Below are positions 6,179 to 8,044 of a stretch of DNA of 8,044 bases, one piece after another; position 1 is the first letter of the stretch, and each line of letters opens with the position of its first letter. The notes below the pieces were generated by a model. The model saw only the letters and a list, made by a program, of their open reading frames with translations. It had not been told where the DNA came from and searched no databases. The translations under genes were made by a program, and so were the position numbers. Origin of the DNA: Limnoglobus sp. (GTDB lineage Bacteria > Planctomycetota > Planctomycetia > Gemmatales > Gemmataceae); the NCBI GenBank assembly GCA_025353985.1, contig JANXNT010000143.1, positions 1 through 8,044 on the forward strand. Direction: 5' to 3'.

Positions 6179-6475
6179 ATGTCAGATAGCTGTTTATCGC
6201 GAGACTTCAGTGAGCGGCTCTCTTTCGAGATGTTCCGGGTGGCTTCGGCAGACTACCCTCAAGTGTGTGCAACCATCGCTACGGCCTTCTCCCTCACGCC
6301 CGAATGCGCTTCGTTTGGTGCCGGCTTGGACGTGGTGTTCATGGATTACCGGCGTAACGACCAGTTGGTCGAGTTGGCTTGGGATAACTGGTCGGGGCTC
6401 ATCGCTACCGCCAAGACCACCGACTCGGAGCCGCTTGTCAGAGAGATCGCGAGTTGGCTCCAACGCAGCCAGTAG
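6179..6475 (+). CDS. small conserved-looking hypothetical protein, 98 residues
   Basis: This is a compact soluble protein with no signal peptide or membrane span. Its sequence looks genuinely coding, with alternating hydrophobic and polar residues: DYPQVCATIATAF (25-37), a helix candidate; LDVVFMDYRR (50-59) and LVELAWDNWSGLIATAK (63-79), strand candidates around a WDNWSG turn; and EPLVREIASWL (84-94), a terminal helix. That order suggests a small alpha/beta fold with a meandering sheet. I cannot assign a family; small immunity-type or regulatory proteins are possible, but nothing here shows it. ATG 6179 has no clear Shine-Dalgarno sequence. ATG 6230 (residue 18) is an alternative, and the first 17 residues are less structured, so the start is uncertain. 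The gene ends 5 bp before a strong palindrome that should terminate it. The peptidase gene lies convergently on the other side. Confidence 0.72.
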   Translation: MSDSCLSRDFSERLSFEMFRVASADYPQVCATIATAFSLTPECASFGAGLDVVFMDYRRNDQLVELAWDNWSGLIATAKTTDSEPLVREIASWLQRSQ

Positions 6476-6480
6476 GCGTT

Positions 6481-6549
6481 ACGAGCCACCGAGTTCACCC
6501 CAGTGGGAGACTCCCATTTGGATGAACCCGGTGGCTCGTGAGCGTTTTT
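6481..6549 (+). terminator. 59-bp near-perfect palindrome plus T tract between convergent genes
   Basis: Arms 6481-6509 and 6511-6539 are 29 bases each. They pair along their whole length except for three mismatches and one G-T wobble, around a central A at 6510 (ACGAGCCACCG outside, TGGGAG at the tip). On the plus strand the hairpin is followed within 5 bases by five T residues (6545-6549), so it is a credible terminator for the 98-residue gene. On the minus strand the hairpin follows the peptidase stop (6550) by 10 bp but no T tract follows, so termination in that direction would depend on the hairpin alone. The stem is much longer than most intrinsic terminators. Confidence 0.8.
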
Positions 6550-8044
6550 CTAATTCCCGCCGGGCTTGATCGGTGCGGGGCTGGCCATTGGCGTGGGGAC
6601 TTTTGCCGTGGGCGTGGGCACGGCGGGTGCGACTGGCACGGGGGCGGGCTTGGGTGGTTCGGCGGCGGCGGTCGTGGGGGTGCGGGCTTTCTTCCAGGCG
6701 ACCACGTCGGTTTGCACGATTTTGACTGCCTCCGTAATTTGCGTGTCGATGCCCTTCGCCCAGTCGTCGGTGCGAATCTCCACGGGTACATCGGGGCGAA
6801 CGCCTTCGCGTTCCATGTTGATGTTTTTGCCGACGGTCCAGACGCCTGTTCGCGGGATGCGGAAGTCGGTGCCATCGATGAGGCGGATCGACGTTGTGCC
6901 AATCACGTGGCCACCGGTTGCCTGCCCGACCACCTTGCCGAGGCCAAGCGTTCGGAAGGCGTGCGGGAAGATTTCCGCGTCGCTGTATGAGCGATTGTTG
7001 ATGAGCACCGTGAGCGGTTTCGCCCACTTACGGTCGAAACTGCGGAGGACCATCCCCTCGCCGCCGTTGCGCTGCACGAATCGCGTATGCTCCTTGCCCG
7101 TTAGATAATTCAGCACCTGATCGTGCGTGAAGCCACCACCGTTATAACGCACGTCGATGACGATCGCATCCTTGTCAAAGTTATCCGAATACAGCGCACG
7201 CACGAAGGTTTCGAGGCCCGCATCGTCCATGCCCGGAATATGGATGTAGCCAACCTTGCCGCCGCTATCCTTCGAGACTTGTGCCGCGTTACGGTCGACC
7301 CAGCGATCGTACATCAATTGCGAAATGCGGCGGCGATCCGTCGCTTGCACTTCGACGCGCCGCTTCGCTTTCGGGTCGGCGGGGTTCGAGGTCACATCGA
7401 GCAGAACCGTCTCGTTGGCTTTGTTGTTCAGAAGCTGGCTGACGTTCACTTTGTCTGTGATTTCTATGCGATCGATGGCGAGAACGATGTCGCCCGCTTT
7501 GAGGTTCAGCCCGCGTTTGTCGGCGGGGCCACGCTTCAGCACTTCGGCGATCTTCAGACCGGTGCCCTTGTAGGTTTCGTCGAAGATCACGCCGAGGTTG
7601 GCGGTCGGTTCTTCGGGCACCGACAGCTTGCCCGAGATGCCGAGGTGCGAGGCGTTCAATTCGCCGAGCATCAAACTGACGAGCGAGTATAAATCTTCGC
7701 GTTGCGCGATGTGCGGGACGATCTGCATGTACTTGTCGCGGACTTGGTTCCAGTTCGCGCCGTGATATTTCTCATCATAAAAGTTGTTGCTGAGCGCTCG
7801 CCAACTTTGGGCGAACATCTCGGCATACTCTTCGTCGCGCTGGATCGTCAGCTTCGCGCTGAACGGAACCCGCGTCGGTTCGGTGGCGGCACCGGGGAAG
7901 ATCGCACCCAGCGCGCCATTATTGCGCGCGGCACGGAGTTCGCCCGAGCCGTTGAGGAAATAGATCGTGCCCGCCGAACGCTTCGCCCACTTGATGCCGC
8001 GAGGCGACTGGTTGGCTGTCGTGATGCGATTGACCGAACGGCCA
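6550..8044 (-). CDS. tricorn-type S41 serine peptidase, C-terminal part (5' end outside window)
   Basis: The reading frame is open to the right edge, giving 497 residues of a longer protein. No start lies in the window; the ATG at 7818 falls in the middle of a domain. Residues of about 1-55 resemble the end of a beta-propeller and the linker found in tricorn homologues. The core domain C1 follows (MFAQSWRALSNNFYDEKYHGANW, residues 76-98) with a Ser-His pair at S132-H133 (NASHLGIS). A PDZ domain spans about 148-236, with GPADKRGLNLKAGDIVLAID as its typical core. The catalytic half has AIVIDVRYNGGGFT (218-231 plus 75) and the expected nucleophile Ser354 in NNRSYSDAEIF, with candidate acidic residues E411/E413 before GVRPD. 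This matches a protease or peptidase that trims peptides, in tricorn downstream of the proteasome. Here no signal peptide can be seen because the N-terminus is missing. The last 37 or so residues form a Pro/Ala/Thr-rich tail, unusual for the family. It ends with TAG, convergent with the 98-residue gene. Confidence 0.93.
   Translation of the reverse strand, partial: GRSVNRITTANQSPRGIKWAKRSAGTIYFLNGSGELRAARNNGALGAIFPGAATEPTRVPFSAKLTIQRDEEYAEMFAQSWRALSNNFYDEKYHGANWNQVRDKYMQIVPHIAQREDLYSLVSLMLGELNASHLGISGKLSVPEEPTANLGVIFDETYKGTGLKIAEVLKRGPADKRGLNLKAGDIVLAIDRIEITDKVNVSQLLNNKANETVLLDVTSNPADPKAKRRVEVQATDRRRISQLMYDRWVDRNAAQVSKDSGGKVGYIHIPGMDDAGLETFVRALYSDNFDKDAIVIDVRYNGGGFTHDQVLNYLTGKEHTRFVQRNGGEGMVLRSFDRKWAKPLTVLINNRSYSDAEIFPHAFRTLGLGKVVGQATGGHVIGTTSIRLIDGTDFRIPRTGVWTVGKNINMEREGVRPDVPVEIRTDDWAKGIDTQITEAVKIVQTDVVAWKKARTPTTAAAEPPKPAPVPVAPAVPTPTAKVPTPMASPAPIKPGGN

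Noticed and set aside
6084..6569. 161-codon plus-strand frame over the 98-residue gene
   Set aside because: Its peptide is Ser/Arg/Pro-rich, runs through the 59-bp palindrome and ends inside the convergent peptidase gene; the 98-codon frame gives far more protein-like sequence.
1..8044. tRNA, rRNA, insertion sequence or phage genes
   Set aside because: I found no cloverleaf, rRNA-like stretch, transposase or integrase motifs, or terminal inverted repeats flanking a gene.

Overview
The window is a moderately GC-rich bacterial chromosome segment. It has five protein-coding genes that I trust, one small hypothetical gene, and unusually clear structural signals between some of them. The mix suggests a planctomycete of the Gemmata type: an RpoD-like sigma factor with a long acidic N-terminus, a cytoplasmic Sel1-repeat protein, a tricorn-type S41 peptidase, and long gaps with little detectable Shine-Dalgarno sequence. 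This placement is inferred from gene content; no rRNA or other phylogenetic marker is present.

Layout. Positions 1-377 hold no convincing gene but carry a four-unit tandem repeat with an exact 21-bp period (101-184), followed by A/T-rich small repeats. A putative secreted or lipid-anchored beta-sandwich protein is on the minus strand (378-1274). It diverges, across only 44 bp, from a fused two-module ABC transporter permease of the ferric-iron FbpB type (1319-3028, plus strand). A 266-bp leader region (3029-3294) follows, with two TATAAT hexamers and a 14-codon upstream ORF whose stop overlaps the start codon of the next gene. That gene encodes a group 1/2 sigma-70 factor (3295-4833). It ends at a textbook intrinsic terminator with a TTCG loop (4862-4891). 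The Sel1-repeat protein (4920-5951) comes next, then a 227-bp gap with overlapping hairpins, then a 98-residue orphan protein (6179-6475). A 59-bp near-perfect palindrome (6481-6539) separates this from the C-terminal part of a tricorn-like serine peptidase on the minus strand, which runs off the right edge (6550 to beyond 8044).

The genes do not form an obvious single pathway. The sigma factor is transcriptionally closed off from the Sel1 gene by the terminator. The permease lacks its ATPase and binding protein within the window. I see no complete, clearly new multi-gene system. The most interesting leads are the sigma factor with altered promoter-contact residues, its overlapping upstream mini-ORF, and the 21-bp repeat array.
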